Positions 1 through 8,872 of a DNA stretch of 64,000 nucleotides are shown one piece after another. The stretch covers positions 62,001-126,000 of the forward strand of contig NZ_JAFFZM010000015.1 in assembly GCF_017676345.1 (NCBI RefSeq). The letters are read 5' to 3'. The stretch is from Streptomyces smyrnaeus (GTDB lineage: Bacteria; Actinomycetota; Actinomycetes; Streptomycetales; Streptomycetaceae). The notes beneath the pieces were generated by a model that made no database searches, was not told the DNA's origin, and worked only from the letters and a program-made list of their open reading frames with translations. How positions within the stretch are numbered: the first letter of the stretch is position 1; each line of letters begins with the position of its first letter. The position numbers and the translations under genes were made by a program.

Positions 1-2177
1 ACCAACCGCCGGAACACCACCGGATCCCGGAGCCCCACGAACCGACGGCGACCCCCGGACCGACGGAATCCCACGAGTCGACGGCACTCCACGGACCGAC
101 GGCGCCCCGGGAACCCGCGCGCCACCGCGACCCGCTGGAACATCCCGACCCCCGAGCGGCGGCGGACGCGGCCGCACTGGAGAACCTGCTGCGCTGCTGG
201 GTGCGCGAGACGGCTCCGGCCCGCCCCCGGAACGGCGTACTGCGTATCCCGCTGCCCGCCAGCGGTACCGCGCTGCTGGTGCCGGTACGGCACTGGTCGC
301 CCGTCGGGTGGCACCGCTTCGATCCGCCGCACCTGGAGGGGGCGCCCAGGGACGCCGCACCGCTGCAGGCGGTCGCGGTCGCCGTACTGATCGGACGCGA
401 GGCCGCACACGCCGGACGCGAGGCCGGAGACGGGGCCGGACGCGAGGCCGCACACGCCGGACGCGAGGCCGGAGACGGGGCCGGACGCGAGGCCGCGGAT
501 TCCGCCCAGGGCGCCGACGACAGCACGCCGGTCCACGACAACCCGGTCGACGACAACCCGGTCGACGACAGAGTGGCAGCCGACGGCGACGCGGAGCAGG
601 CGGCGAAGCAGGCCGCCGCCCGTCGGGCCGAGGCGCGCGAGGGAGCCATGGCCGCCGAGCACACCGCGCTCGTCGGCCGCGTCGCCGACTCCGTGCAGCG
701 CACCGCGCGGTTCCTCGCGGACCGTCGCGACCACCCCGAACCGCCGCCCGGCACCGGGCCGTTCCTCGACGGCGAGCAGGCACTGATCTTCGGCCACCCT
801 CTGCACCCCACCCCCAAGAGCCGCGAAGGACTCTCGGACGCGGAGGAGGGGGTCTACTCTCCGGAGCTGCGCGGCAGCTTCCCGCTGCACTGGATGGCCG
901 TCCACCGCTCGGTGCTGGCGGGGGACTCCGCGTGGACGGACCGCGGCAAGCCCGTCTCCGCCGCCCAACTCGCGCTGCGCATGAGCGGGCAGGCGCTGAC
1001 CGGGCGCCTGCCCGAGGAGTACGTGCCCCTTCCCCTGCATCCCTGGCAGGCCAGGGAGGCACGGCACAGTCCCGCTGTCCGCGCGCTGCTGGACGCGGGG
1101 CTGCTGCACGACCTGGGGCAGGCCGGTGAGCCCTGGAGCCCCACCTCTTCGGTGCGTACCGTCTTCCGGCCCGACAGCGTCGCGATGCTCAAGCTCTCCG
1201 TCGGGCTGCGCATCACCAACTCCCGCCGCGAGAACCTTCGCAAGGAACTGCTGCGCGGTGTGGAGGTGCACCGGCTGCTCCGTGGCGACCTCGGCCGTGC
1301 CTGGCGGGCGGCTCACCCGGGTTTCGACATCGTGCGCGACCCCGCCTGGCTCGGCGTCGACGTCCCCGGAGAGGGACGGCTGCCCGGCTTCGACACCGTC
1401 ATCCGGCACAACCCCTTCGGCGCCGGTGACGACGCCGTCTGTCTCGCCGGCCTGACCGCGCCCGTTCCCACCCCGCCGGGTGCCGGGCCGAACGGCCCGC
1501 CCGGTGCCGGTGCTGACGCCGATGACGGCGCTGTTGCCGGTGCCGGTACCGGTGTGCTGCGCTCGCGGCTCGGCCGGGTGGTCCACGCGCTCGCCCAGGA
1601 CACCCGACGGCCCGTCGGGGCGGTGGCCGCCGAGTGGTTCCTGCGCTATCTGGACGCCGTCGTACGACCGGTGCTCTGGCTGGACGCACACGGAGGCATC
1701 GCCCTGGAGGCGCACCAGCAGAACACCCTGGTTCTGCTGGACGCGCAGGGCTGGCCGCGAGGCGGGCGCTATCGGGACAACCAGGGCTACTACTTCCGCA
1801 CCTCCCATCGGGAGGTGCTCAGCCGACGGCTGCCGGGAGCGCGGCTCGGAGTCGAGAGCGACACCTTCGTCGCCGACGACGTCACCGACGAGCGCTTCGC
1901 CTACTACCTGGGCATCAACAACGTCCTCGGCCTCATCGGCGCCTTCGGCTCCCAGCAGCTCGCCGACGAGCGGCTGCTGCTGGCGGCGTTCCGCCGCATC
2001 CTGCAGGGCGCCGCACGCGAGGAGCCGGCATCGCCGCTGCCCGCGCTGCTGCTGGAGTCCCCGACGCTGCGCTGCAAGGCGAACCTGCTCACCCGGCTGC
2101 ACGGCATGGACGAGCTCGTCGGCCCGGTCGACACCCAGTCCGTCTACGTCACCCTCGTCAATCCCCTCACCCTCTGA
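1..2177 (+). CDS. NIS siderophore synthetase, IucA/IucC family (5' end outside window)
   Basis: ATP-dependent synthetase that joins a carboxylate to a hydroxylated amine in NRPS-independent siderophore assembly, in the cytosol. The frame is open from the first bases of the window, so the true start lies to the left; GTG 201 is only an internal candidate. Family signs are an HPxHPxPKSR block near nt 797, HPWQ near 1037, a KLSVGLRITNS block near 1191 and HQQNTLV near 1714. A variable insertion at about nt 390-600 holds in-frame tandem repeats and is probably a disordered loop; a second Gly/Ala-rich insertion lies near 1470-1560. An IucB-like acyltransferase starts 41 bp downstream and a second NIS synthetase follows, so an operon is likely. 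Family is sure; substrate is not. Confidence 0.88.
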   Translation, partial: QPPEHHRIPEPHEPTATPGPTESHESTALHGPTAPREPARHRDPLEHPDPRAAADAAALENLLRCWVRETAPARPRNGVLRIPLPASGTALLVPVRHWSPVGWHRFDPPHLEGAPRDAAPLQAVAVAVLIGREAAHAGREAGDGAGREAAHAGREAGDGAGREAADSAQGADDSTPVHDNPVDDNPVDDRVAADGDAEQAAKQAAARRAEAREGAMAAEHTALVGRVADSVQRTARFLADRRDHPEPPPGTGPFLDGEQALIFGHPLHPTPKSREGLSDAEEGVYSPELRGSFPLHWMAVHRSVLAGDSAWTDRGKPVSAAQLALRMSGQALTGRLPEEYVPLPLHPWQAREARHSPAVRALLDAGLLHDLGQAGEPWSPTSSVRTVFRPDSVAMLKLSVGLRITNSRRENLRKELLRGVEVHRLLRGDLGRAWRAAHPGFDIVRDPAWLGVDVPGEGRLPGFDTVIRHNPFGAGDDAVCLAGLTAPVPTPPGAGPNGPPGAGADADDGAVAGAGTGVLRSRLGRVVHALAQDTRRPVGAVAAEWFLRYLDAVVRPVLWLDAHGGIALEAHQQNTLVLLDAQGWPRGGRYRDNQGYYFRTSHREVLSRRLPGARLGVESDTFVADDVTDERFAYYLGINNVLGLIGAFGSQQLADERLLLAAFRRILQGAAREEPASPLPALLLESPTLRCKANLLTRLHGMDELVGPVDTQSVYVTLVNPLTL
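393..572 (+). repeat. In-frame tandem repeats inside the NIS synthetase
   Basis: A 45-bp unit occurs twice exactly (393-437 and 438-482) and begins a third copy (483-498). It encodes a 15-residue unit made of two related GREA halves. A 15-bp repeat giving NPVDD follows at about 533-572. All unit lengths are multiples of three, so the reading frame is kept. Confidence 0.9.
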
Positions 2178-2218
2178 CCATCTGGCCCTCGGCCCCTCGC
2201 ACGAGAGGAGACGTCGTC

Positions 2219-3109
2219 ATGCCGCACCCCCAGCCGGGCTCCGCACCGCCGGCAGGTTCCCCCGGCGCGGACCCGGCGGCGCCCGGCTCCGGCACCAGCA
2301 ACGACGACCCCCTCACAGCTCCGTTCGGCACCGCCGGGACAGCGCTGCGCCGCACCAACGAGGACACCCTCGACCTGGGGCGGCTCCAGAAGCGGCTCGG
2401 GCTTCCCACCGGACCGGAGGCCCCGTCCCAGGACCCCTCTGCGTCCCCCACCCCAGAGGCCTCCCGGGCCTCGCAGAGCCCCCCGCCTTCTCACACCCCC
2501 CACACCCCTCACGCCCCCCGCGTCGACGAGCCGCACACCAGCCCGCTCGACCATCCCCCCAAGTGGCCCGCTGTCGCGACCGAGGCGGGCCGGTTCCAAC
2601 TCCTGCCCGTACGTCTCCCCGCCGATCTGTCGCTGGTCTCCGGGTGGATGAACGACCCCGCGGTGGCGGCCTTCTGGGAGCTGGCCGGCCCTGAGCGCGT
2701 CACCGAGTCCCATCTGCGCCCCCAGCTGGAGGGCGACGGACGCAGCGTCCCCTGCCTCGGCGTGCTGGACGGCACCCCCATGAGCTACTGGGAGCTGTAC
2801 CGCGCCGACCTCGACCCCCTCGCCCAGCACTGCAGCGTCCTGCCGCACGACACCGGACTGCATGTGCTCATCGGCTCGGCGGCGTACCGCGGAGGAGGGC
2901 TCGGCACGCTGCTGCTGCGCACGGTCGCCGACCTCGTCCTGGACCGGCGTCCCAGGTGCACGCGAGTACTGGCCGAACCGGATGTGCGCAACGTCCCCTC
3001 CGTTGCCGCCTTCCTCGGTGCGGGATTCCGGTTCAGCGCCGAGATCCAGCTCCCCGGCAAGCGCGCGGCCCTGATGGTGCGGGACCGCGAGCTGCGCCAC
3101 GCGCTCTGA
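2219..3109 (+). CDS. Siderophore N-acyltransferase, IucB/RhbD-like GNAT
   Basis: Predicted to acylate an N-hydroxylated diamine, giving the hydroxamate arm used by the flanking NIS synthetases. The 296 residues have two parts. The first ~115 are Pro/Ser-rich and probably disordered. The rest is a GNAT fold with the IucB-like block MNDPAVAAFW, a DTGLHVLIG strand and an acetyl-CoA loop reading YRGGGLGTLL. ATG 2219 follows an AGGAG ribosome site. It sits 41 bp after one NIS synthetase and 71 bp before the next, an IucA-IucB-IucC order. The acyl donor (acetyl, succinyl or other) cannot be read from sequence. The disordered N-terminal extension is unusual for the family. Confidence 0.85.
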   Translation: MPHPQPGSAPPAGSPGADPAAPGSGTSNDDPLTAPFGTAGTALRRTNEDTLDLGRLQKRLGLPTGPEAPSQDPSASPTPEASRASQSPPPSHTPHTPHAPRVDEPHTSPLDHPPKWPAVATEAGRFQLLPVRLPADLSLVSGWMNDPAVAAFWELAGPERVTESHLRPQLEGDGRSVPCLGVLDGTPMSYWELYRADLDPLAQHCSVLPHDTGLHVLIGSAAYRGGGLGTLLLRTVADLVLDRRPRCTRVLAEPDVRNVPSVAAFLGAGFRFSAEIQLPGKRAALMVRDRELRHAL

Positions 3110-3180
3110 CCCGGTGGCCGCGGCCCGTGCTCCGCGGCCACCGTCACCTGAATCCACGCCTCCCACAAGGAGCAACTCCC

Positions 3181-4983
3181 GTGTCCCGATCCTCTTCCTC
3201 TTCCCCCTCCCATGACGTAGCGCCGCTAGCCGTCCCCGCAGGCCTCGAATCGGGGCCCGACCACTGGAGCCGCGCGTCCCGGCGGCTGCTCGCCAAGATG
3301 ATCGCCGAGTTCTCCTACGAGGAGATCCTTCAGCCGCAACCCGCCCCCGGCGCCGCACCCGGGTGCTACGCCCTCCCCGTGGACGACGAACTCACTCTCC
3401 GCTTCCGGGCGCGCCGTGGTGCCTACGGCCACTGGAGCGTCGACGACTCGTCGCTGGAGCCCGGAGTGGACCCGCTGGGCTTCGTCTCCCGCGCCCGGAC
3501 GCTGCTGGGACTGAGCGGTGAGACGGCCGGCCACTATCTCCGCGAACTGACCGCCACCCTCACCGCCGACACCCAGCTGCTGGCCTCCGACCTGCCCGTC
3601 GCCGACCTCGCCACGCTGGGCTATGCCGAGTTGGAGGGGCACATGGCCGGACACCCCTGGCTGGTCGCCAACAAGGGACGGCTCGGCTTCTCCGGCAGCG
3701 ACGCCGCAGGCTGGGCGCCGGAGGTCCGCACGGCACGCCCACTGCCCTGGCTGGCCGTCCACCGGCGCCTGGCGCAGTACAACGGCGTGCCCCGGCTGGC
3801 CGACCCGGAGCGGCTGTACGCGCGCGAGCTGAGCGACGAGGCGGTCGCCGCCTTCCGCCAGCGGTTGCGCTCGCGCGGGCTGGCACCCCACGACTACCTC
3901 TGCATGCCTGTGCACCCCTGGCAGTGGGACGAAACCGTCGTGCCCCTGTTCGCCGCGCAACTGGCCGCGCAGGAGATCCTCCCCCTGCCCAGCGACGGCG
4001 ATCTGCGGCTGCCGCAGCAGTCCATCCGTACGTTCCTCAATGTCAGCAGGCCGGACCGGCACACCGTCAAGCTGCCGCTTGCCATCCTCAACACCCTGGT
4101 GTGGCGCGGCCTCCCGACGGACCGCACGGTCGCCGCGCCGTCGGTCACCGGCTGGGTGCAGCGGTTGCGCGATCAGGACCCGTTCCTGTCCGAGGAGTGC
4201 CGGGTGATCCTGCTGGGCGAGGTCGCCTCCATGGCTGTCCCGCACCCGGTGTACGAACCGCTGGACGGCGCGCCGTACCAGTACCGCGAACTGCTCGGCT
4301 GCATCTGGCGCGAACCTCTCGTCCCGCTGCTCGGCCCGGACGAGCGGGCCCGCACCCTCGCCTCCCTGATCCACACCGATGTGCGCGGCAACTCCTTCAC
4401 CGCCGAACTGGTAGCCCGTTCCGGACTGGAGCCCCAGGTGTGGCTCCGGCACCTGTTCGCCTCGCTGCTGCCGCCACTGCTGCACTTCCTCTACCGCTAC
4501 GGCACCGTCTTCTCGCCGCACGGGGAGAACGCCATCGTCGTCTTCGACGAGCACGACGTACCGGTCCGGCTGGCCATCAAGGACTTCGTGGACGACGTCA
4601 ACGTCAGCGCCGAGCCGGTGCCCGAGCTCGACTCCATGCCGCAGGATGTGCGGGACGTCCTGCTGACCGAGCCGCCCACGTTCCTCACCCAGTTCATCCA
4701 CTCCGCGCTCTTCGTGGGCGTCTTCCGCTATCTGGCTCCGCTGTGCGAGGCGCAACTCGGTGTCCCCGAGGACGACTTCTGGTCACTCGCCCGGGCCGAG
4801 ATCGACCGCTACCACGAACGTTTCCCCGGACTGAAGTCGCGCTTCGAGACCTTCGACCTGCTGACCCCGCGCATCGAACGGCTGTGCCTCAATCGCAACC
4901 GGCTGCACGCCGACGGCTACCGCGACAGATCCGAGCGCCCGCACGCCGCAGTGCACGGGACGGTGCGCAATCCGCTGTACTGA
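3181..4983 (+). CDS. NIS siderophore synthetase, DesD/IucC-like
   Basis: Second NRPS-independent siderophore synthetase of the operon, 600 residues, close to the length of DesD. Visible family blocks are NKGRLGFS near residue 161, HPWQW near 243, QQSIRTF near 279, PHGENAI near 446 and a C-terminal RNPLY. GTG 3181 is chosen because AAGGAG lies just upstream and the Ser-rich N-terminus leads directly into the fold. In known systems the IucC/DesD type adds the second amine or carries out oligomerisation and ring closure. With the first synthetase and the IucB-like gene it suggests a citrate-dihydroxamate product, but a desferrioxamine-like use is possible. The decarboxylase and monooxygenase expected for such a pathway are not in this window. 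Confidence 0.9.
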   Translation: MSRSSSSSPSHDVAPLAVPAGLESGPDHWSRASRRLLAKMIAEFSYEEILQPQPAPGAAPGCYALPVDDELTLRFRARRGAYGHWSVDDSSLEPGVDPLGFVSRARTLLGLSGETAGHYLRELTATLTADTQLLASDLPVADLATLGYAELEGHMAGHPWLVANKGRLGFSGSDAAGWAPEVRTARPLPWLAVHRRLAQYNGVPRLADPERLYARELSDEAVAAFRQRLRSRGLAPHDYLCMPVHPWQWDETVVPLFAAQLAAQEILPLPSDGDLRLPQQSIRTFLNVSRPDRHTVKLPLAILNTLVWRGLPTDRTVAAPSVTGWVQRLRDQDPFLSEECRVILLGEVASMAVPHPVYEPLDGAPYQYRELLGCIWREPLVPLLGPDERARTLASLIHTDVRGNSFTAELVARSGLEPQVWLRHLFASLLPPLLHFLYRYGTVFSPHGENAIVVFDEHDVPVRLAIKDFVDDVNVSAEPVPELDSMPQDVRDVLLTEPPTFLTQFIHSALFVGVFRYLAPLCEAQLGVPEDDFWSLARAEIDRYHERFPGLKSRFETFDLLTPRIERLCLNRNRLHADGYRDRSERPHAAVHGTVRNPLY

Positions 4984-5199
4984 GGGCGGCACCCGCACGG
5001 GGAGGGGGACACGCAGTGGGGCGGTGCGCACCGCGTGAAGAGCGGCACCGTGCCCGAAGAGCACCAGGGAACACCGTGCGTGCTCAGATGTGCACGGTGG
5101 ATAGGTGGACGGGCTGATCCGGTCATGGCCGGAAGGAACCGGTCGCAGGGGGAAGCAACGGAGCGGAGTGTCAGCGGCGCCGCGTAAGGTGTCGGGTCT

Positions 5200-7185
5200 A
5201 TGAGCAAGCCCGCCGTCACCGAACTTCTCCAGGCCGCCGTCACTGCCGTCGCAGGCACGGAACGCCCAGGTCAGGCCGCCATGGCCGAGGCCGTTGCCGA
5301 GGCTGTCGAGGCCGGCCGCCACCTCCTCGTGCAGGCGGGCACCGGCACCGGAAAGTCGCTCGGCTATCTGGTTCCCGCACTCGCCCACGGGGAGCGGGTC
5401 GTGGTCGCCACCGCCACGCTCGCGCTCCAGCGTCAGCTGGTCGAGCGGGATCTGCCGCGCACCGTCGAGGCGCTGCATCCGCTGCTGCGCCGTCGTCCGG
5501 AGTTCGCCATGCTCAAGGGCAGGTCGAACTATCTGTGTCTGCACCGGCTCCACGAGGGGGTGCCGCAGGAAGAGGAGGAAGGGCTCTTCGACCCCTTCGA
5601 GAGCGCGGCGCCCACCTCCAAGCTCGGGAAGGACCTGCTGCGGCTGCGCGACTGGTCGGACGAGACGGAGACGGGCGACCGCGACGACCTCAAGCCGGGA
5701 GTCTCCGACCGCGCCTGGGCCCAGGTCTCCGTCTCCTCCCGGGAGTGCCTGGGCGCCAGCAAGTGCGCATACGGCGCCGAGTGCTTCGCCGAGAGCGCCA
5801 GGGAGCGCGCCAAACTCGCCGATGTGATCGTCACCAACCACGCGCTGCTGGCCATCGACGCCATCGAGGGGGCCCCGGTGCTCCCCGGCCACGAGGTGCT
5901 CATCGTCGACGAGGCGCACGAACTGGTCTCCCGTGTCACCGGCGTCGCGACGGGGGAGCTCACGCCCGGCAGTGTGAACCGCGCGGTGCGCCGCGCCGCC
6001 AAACTGGTGGACGAGAAGGCGGCCGACCAGCTCCAGACCGCGTCCGAGACCTTCGAACGGCTGATGGAGCTCGCGCTGCCGGGCCGGCTGGAGAGCGTTC
6101 CGGAGGATCTGGAATACGCCCTGATGGCGCTGCGGGACGCCGGCCGGACCTGCCTGAGCGCGCTGGGCAACACCCGCGACAAGTCCGTGCCCGACGAGGA
6201 CGCGGTCCGCAAGCAGGCCAAGGCCTCGATCGAGAACGTGCACGACGTGGCCGAACGCATCCTTCAGCACTCCGAGTTCGACGTCCTGTGGTACGAACGG
6301 CACGAGCGTTACGGGGCCTCGCTGCGGGTGGCGCCGCTCTCGGTCTCCGGTCTGCTGCGCGAGAAGCTGTTCACCGACCGCTCCGTCATCCTCACCTCCG
6401 CCACCCTCAAACTGGGCGGGGACTTCAACGGGGTCGGAGCCTCACTCGGCCTCGCCCCGGAGGGAATCGGGAGTGACACCGAGGGCGAGGAGGAGGCCGA
6501 GACGCCGCCCTGGAAGGGCCTGGACGTCGGCTCCCCGTTCGACTACCGCAAGCAGGGCATCCTGTATGTCGCCAAACATCTGACACCCCCCGGCCGGGAT
6601 TCCCAGCGCAACGACATGCTGGACGAGCTCGCGGAGTTGGTGGAGGCCGCCGGCGGCCGGACGCTGGGGCTCTTCTCCTCCATGCGGGGAGCGCGGGCCG
6701 CCGCCGAGGAGCTTCGCGGCCGTCTGGGGCTGCCCATCCTGCTCCAGGGTGAGGAGACGCTGGGAGAGCTCATCAGGCGGTTCGCGGACGACGCGGAGAC
6801 CTGCCTGTTCGGCACGCTGTCGCTGTGGCAGGGCGTGGATGTGCCGGGCGCCAACTGCCAGCTGGTGGTGATGGACCGGGTGCCGTTCCCGCGTCCCGAC
6901 GATCCGCTGATGAGCGCGCGGCAGAAAGCCGTCGAAGAGGCCGGCGGCAACGGCTTCATGGCGGTGGCGGCCACGCACGCGGCGCTGCTGATGGCGCAGG
7001 GCGCAGGCAGGCTCGTACGGGCGACGGGGGACCGGGGCGTGGTCGCGGTCCTCGATCCGCGGCTGGAGCGGGCGCGGTACGGCGGCTTCCTGCGGGCCTC
7101 GATGCCGGACTTCTGGTATACGACGGATCGCAACCAGGTCCGCCGTTCGCTGGCTGCCATCGACGCGGCGGCCAAGCAGTCGTAA
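5200..7185 (+). CDS. ATP-dependent DNA helicase, DinG/XPD-type superfamily 2
   Basis: 5'-3' DNA helicase of the DinG/YoaA/XPD group, 661 residues, cytosolic. Walker A GTGTGKS lies near residue 48, a DEAH box (VDEAHELV) near 237, motif III region TSATLKLGG near 400 and a C-terminal motif VI region MAQGAGRLVRATGDRG near 600. Four cysteines between the helicase motifs (SNYLC; ECLGASKC; GAEC) fit the iron-sulfur cluster of the family. ATG 5200 begins MSKPAVTELL, typical for the actinobacterial proteins. It stands alone and converges on lexA. No SOS box is seen in front of it. Role in repair of structured or damaged DNA is inferred from the family. Confidence 0.9.
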   Translation: MSKPAVTELLQAAVTAVAGTERPGQAAMAEAVAEAVEAGRHLLVQAGTGTGKSLGYLVPALAHGERVVVATATLALQRQLVERDLPRTVEALHPLLRRRPEFAMLKGRSNYLCLHRLHEGVPQEEEEGLFDPFESAAPTSKLGKDLLRLRDWSDETETGDRDDLKPGVSDRAWAQVSVSSRECLGASKCAYGAECFAESARERAKLADVIVTNHALLAIDAIEGAPVLPGHEVLIVDEAHELVSRVTGVATGELTPGSVNRAVRRAAKLVDEKAADQLQTASETFERLMELALPGRLESVPEDLEYALMALRDAGRTCLSALGNTRDKSVPDEDAVRKQAKASIENVHDVAERILQHSEFDVLWYERHERYGASLRVAPLSVSGLLREKLFTDRSVILTSATLKLGGDFNGVGASLGLAPEGIGSDTEGEEEAETPPWKGLDVGSPFDYRKQGILYVAKHLTPPGRDSQRNDMLDELAELVEAAGGRTLGLFSSMRGARAAAEELRGRLGLPILLQGEETLGELIRRFADDAETCLFGTLSLWQGVDVPGANCQLVVMDRVPFPRPDDPLMSARQKAVEEAGGNGFMAVAATHAALLMAQGAGRLVRATGDRGVVAVLDPRLERARYGGFLRASMPDFWYTTDRNQVRRSLAAIDAAAKQS

Positions 7186-7339
7186 GCGCGCCGGTGGGGG
7201 GGCGTGCGGGCGAGTCCGGCGGGAGGGGGTCCGCTACGACGGCGGGCGGCCGGTCACGACGGCGGGCCGCCGGTTCCGGTGTGGAAGGAACCAGCGGCCC
7301 GTACGGTCTGTCGTACGCCGTGGAGAGGAGGCGAGGGGG

Positions 7340-8149
7340 TCAGACCCTGCGCAGCACGGCGACGACCTTGCCCAGGATCGTCGCGTCGTCGCCGGGAATA
7401 GGCTGGTACGAGGAGTTGTGCGGCAGCAGCCATACGTGCCCGTCCTCGCGCTTGAACCGCTTCACGGTGGCCTCGCCGTCCAGCATCGCCGCCACGATGT
7501 CGCCGTTCTCCGCGACGGGCTGGCGCCGTACGGTGACCCAGTCGCCGTCGCAGATCGCTGCCTCGACCATCGAGTCACCGATGACCTTGAGGACGAACAG
7601 CTCGCCGTCACCCACCAGTTGGCGCGGCAGCGGGAAGACGTCCTCGACCGACTCCTCGGCGAGGATGGGTCCGCCCGCCGCGATACGGCCGACCAGCGGT
7701 ACATAGGAGGCCGAGGGCTTGCCCGTGGTGTCGGCGGCGGCCTGGGTGCTGCTGGGAGCGTCCGAGCCGCGCACCTCGTAGGCACGCGGACGGTGCGGGT
7801 CGCGGCGGAGGAAGCCCTTCCGTTCGAGGGCCATCAGCTGGTGCGCCACCGAGGAGGTGCTGGAGAGCCCGACCGCCTGGCCGATCTCCCGCATGGACGG
7901 CGGGTAGCCGCGCCGCTGAACCGAGTCGCGGATCACCTCGATCACCCGGCGCTGCCGATCGGTGAGCCCCGAACTGTCGGCGCGGATGCCTGGAGGTCGG
8001 CCGGGAAGCGAACGCTTCGCTTGTTGGCCTTCCTGAATCTCTGCGTTCATGGCGTCATTCACGGGCTGAATTTCGTCAATTGCCTGAGCTGCTGCCTGAG
8101 CTGCGCGGTTCTGGGAGGTGATGGTGGCGCTGTCTGCGGTCGTGGTCAC
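7340..8149 (-). CDS. lexA: LexA repressor of the SOS response
   Basis: Transcriptional repressor that cleaves itself when RecA forms filaments on damaged DNA. The 269 residues start at GTG 8149 (VTTTADSATI). The N-terminal ~55 residues are variable. The winged helix (LTDRQRRVIEVIRDS; PPSMREIGQAVGLSSTSSV) spans about 62-125. The peptidase domain has the scissile Ala158-Gly159, catalytic Ser193 (GDSMVEA) and Lys230 (GEATVKRF). A LexA-type operator lies 64 bp upstream, consistent with autoregulation. It is divergent from nrdR across a 0.7 kb gap and convergent with the helicase gene. Confidence 0.97.
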   Translation of the reverse strand: MTTTADSATITSQNRAAQAAAQAIDEIQPVNDAMNAEIQEGQQAKRSLPGRPPGIRADSSGLTDRQRRVIEVIRDSVQRRGYPPSMREIGQAVGLSSTSSVAHQLMALERKGFLRRDPHRPRAYEVRGSDAPSSTQAAADTTGKPSASYVPLVGRIAAGGPILAEESVEDVFPLPRQLVGDGELFVLKVIGDSMVEAAICDGDWVTVRRQPVAENGDIVAAMLDGEATVKRFKREDGHVWLLPHNSSYQPIPGDDATILGKVVAVLRRV

Positions 8150-8212
8150 GTCGGCCCCTCTCGAGAAGTTCTCCCTAGCTGGACAACGGTAGTTGGTTTC
8201 GAAAGGTTGCGC

Positions 8213-8227
8213 CAAACACACGTTCGA
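8213..8227 (-). promoter_or_regulatory. LexA operator (SOS box) of lexA
   Basis: Read on the minus strand the site is TCGAACGTGTGTTTG, close to the actinobacterial SOS palindrome CGAAC-N4-GTTYG. It lies 64 bp upstream of the lexA start, where autoregulation is expected. Confidence 0.88.
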
Positions 8228-8695
8228 GTGAAAATCCGGAGTTTGCCTGACTTCTACAGCTCGATGGGTGTATAGGTCGCGCCGCCTGCCTCGTCGGACC
8301 CGGCGGTCCTTTCGGAATGTGTGGACGCCGGGTAGGTCATGTGTGTCATGTGCGTCCCACGCACCACATGTACCGCGTACACCGTTTCCCGGTTGTTTCT
8401 CTCAGCGGCGCGTGTTGCCGCCGCGGGGTGTTTCTGCGTCCTGTTTCCCGTTGCCGCCCGTCGCTGTCCGTAATCACTAATGTTGTCGAACTTTTGTTCC
8501 GCCGTGCCACCGTTTCGAGGTACCACCGCCCCGCGGTCACCGGGTCGGTCCGTTGCCGTCTCCGCCCGCGATGCTCCGCCGCTGTCCCGCACAGTCTGGC
8601 AGGTGTGCCCCGGCGCCCTTTCCCCGCCCCGCTTCGCGTAGGCTCGTGGGCCGCGCCGGGGGGCGACACGCGATCGTGGTCGACTTGACCATCGG
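8228..8695. other. lexA-nrdR intergenic stretch, no gene recognised
   Basis: About 470 bp between the two operator regions. Open frames exist on both strands but none has a ribosome site or recognisable protein features. A short imperfect inverted repeat (TGTGCGT / ACGCACCACA) lies near 8349-8368. I see nothing else I can name. Confidence 0.5.
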
Positions 8696-8711
8696 CTACC
8701 AGATCTAGTGG
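8696..8711 (+). promoter_or_regulatory. NrdR box 1
   Basis: CTACCAGATCTAGTGG matches the NrdR consensus acaCwAtATaTwGtgt well, including the inner C-N-A and the mirrored T-N-G. It lies 162 bp before nrdR. Confidence 0.8.
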
Positions 8712-8726
8712 TTTGATGAGCGCGCG

Positions 8727-8742
8727 CCACCAGAAGTTGTGT
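8727..8742 (+). promoter_or_regulatory. NrdR box 2
   Basis: CCACCAGAAGTTGTGT is a second, slightly weaker NrdR box starting exactly 31 bp after the first. That is three helical turns, so both boxes face the same side of the DNA, as is usual for NrdR-controlled promoters. Confidence 0.78.
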
Positions 8743-8872
8743 CCCCGGGTGCTCACGCCGAGCGGACTTCGCCTATGCTGGTGGCTCGTCGAGGGGCCCC
8801 TGTGACGGGGGTGTCGCGGCGTGATCTGTCATGCACGGTGAGGGCCCTGGGGTCCTGGGAGGGTGGAAAACA

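Noticed and set aside
8254..8756. Overlapping open frames on both strands between lexA and nrdR
   Set aside because: No ribosome sites, no recognisable protein features, and the stretch lies between two operator regions; high GC makes accidental frames common.
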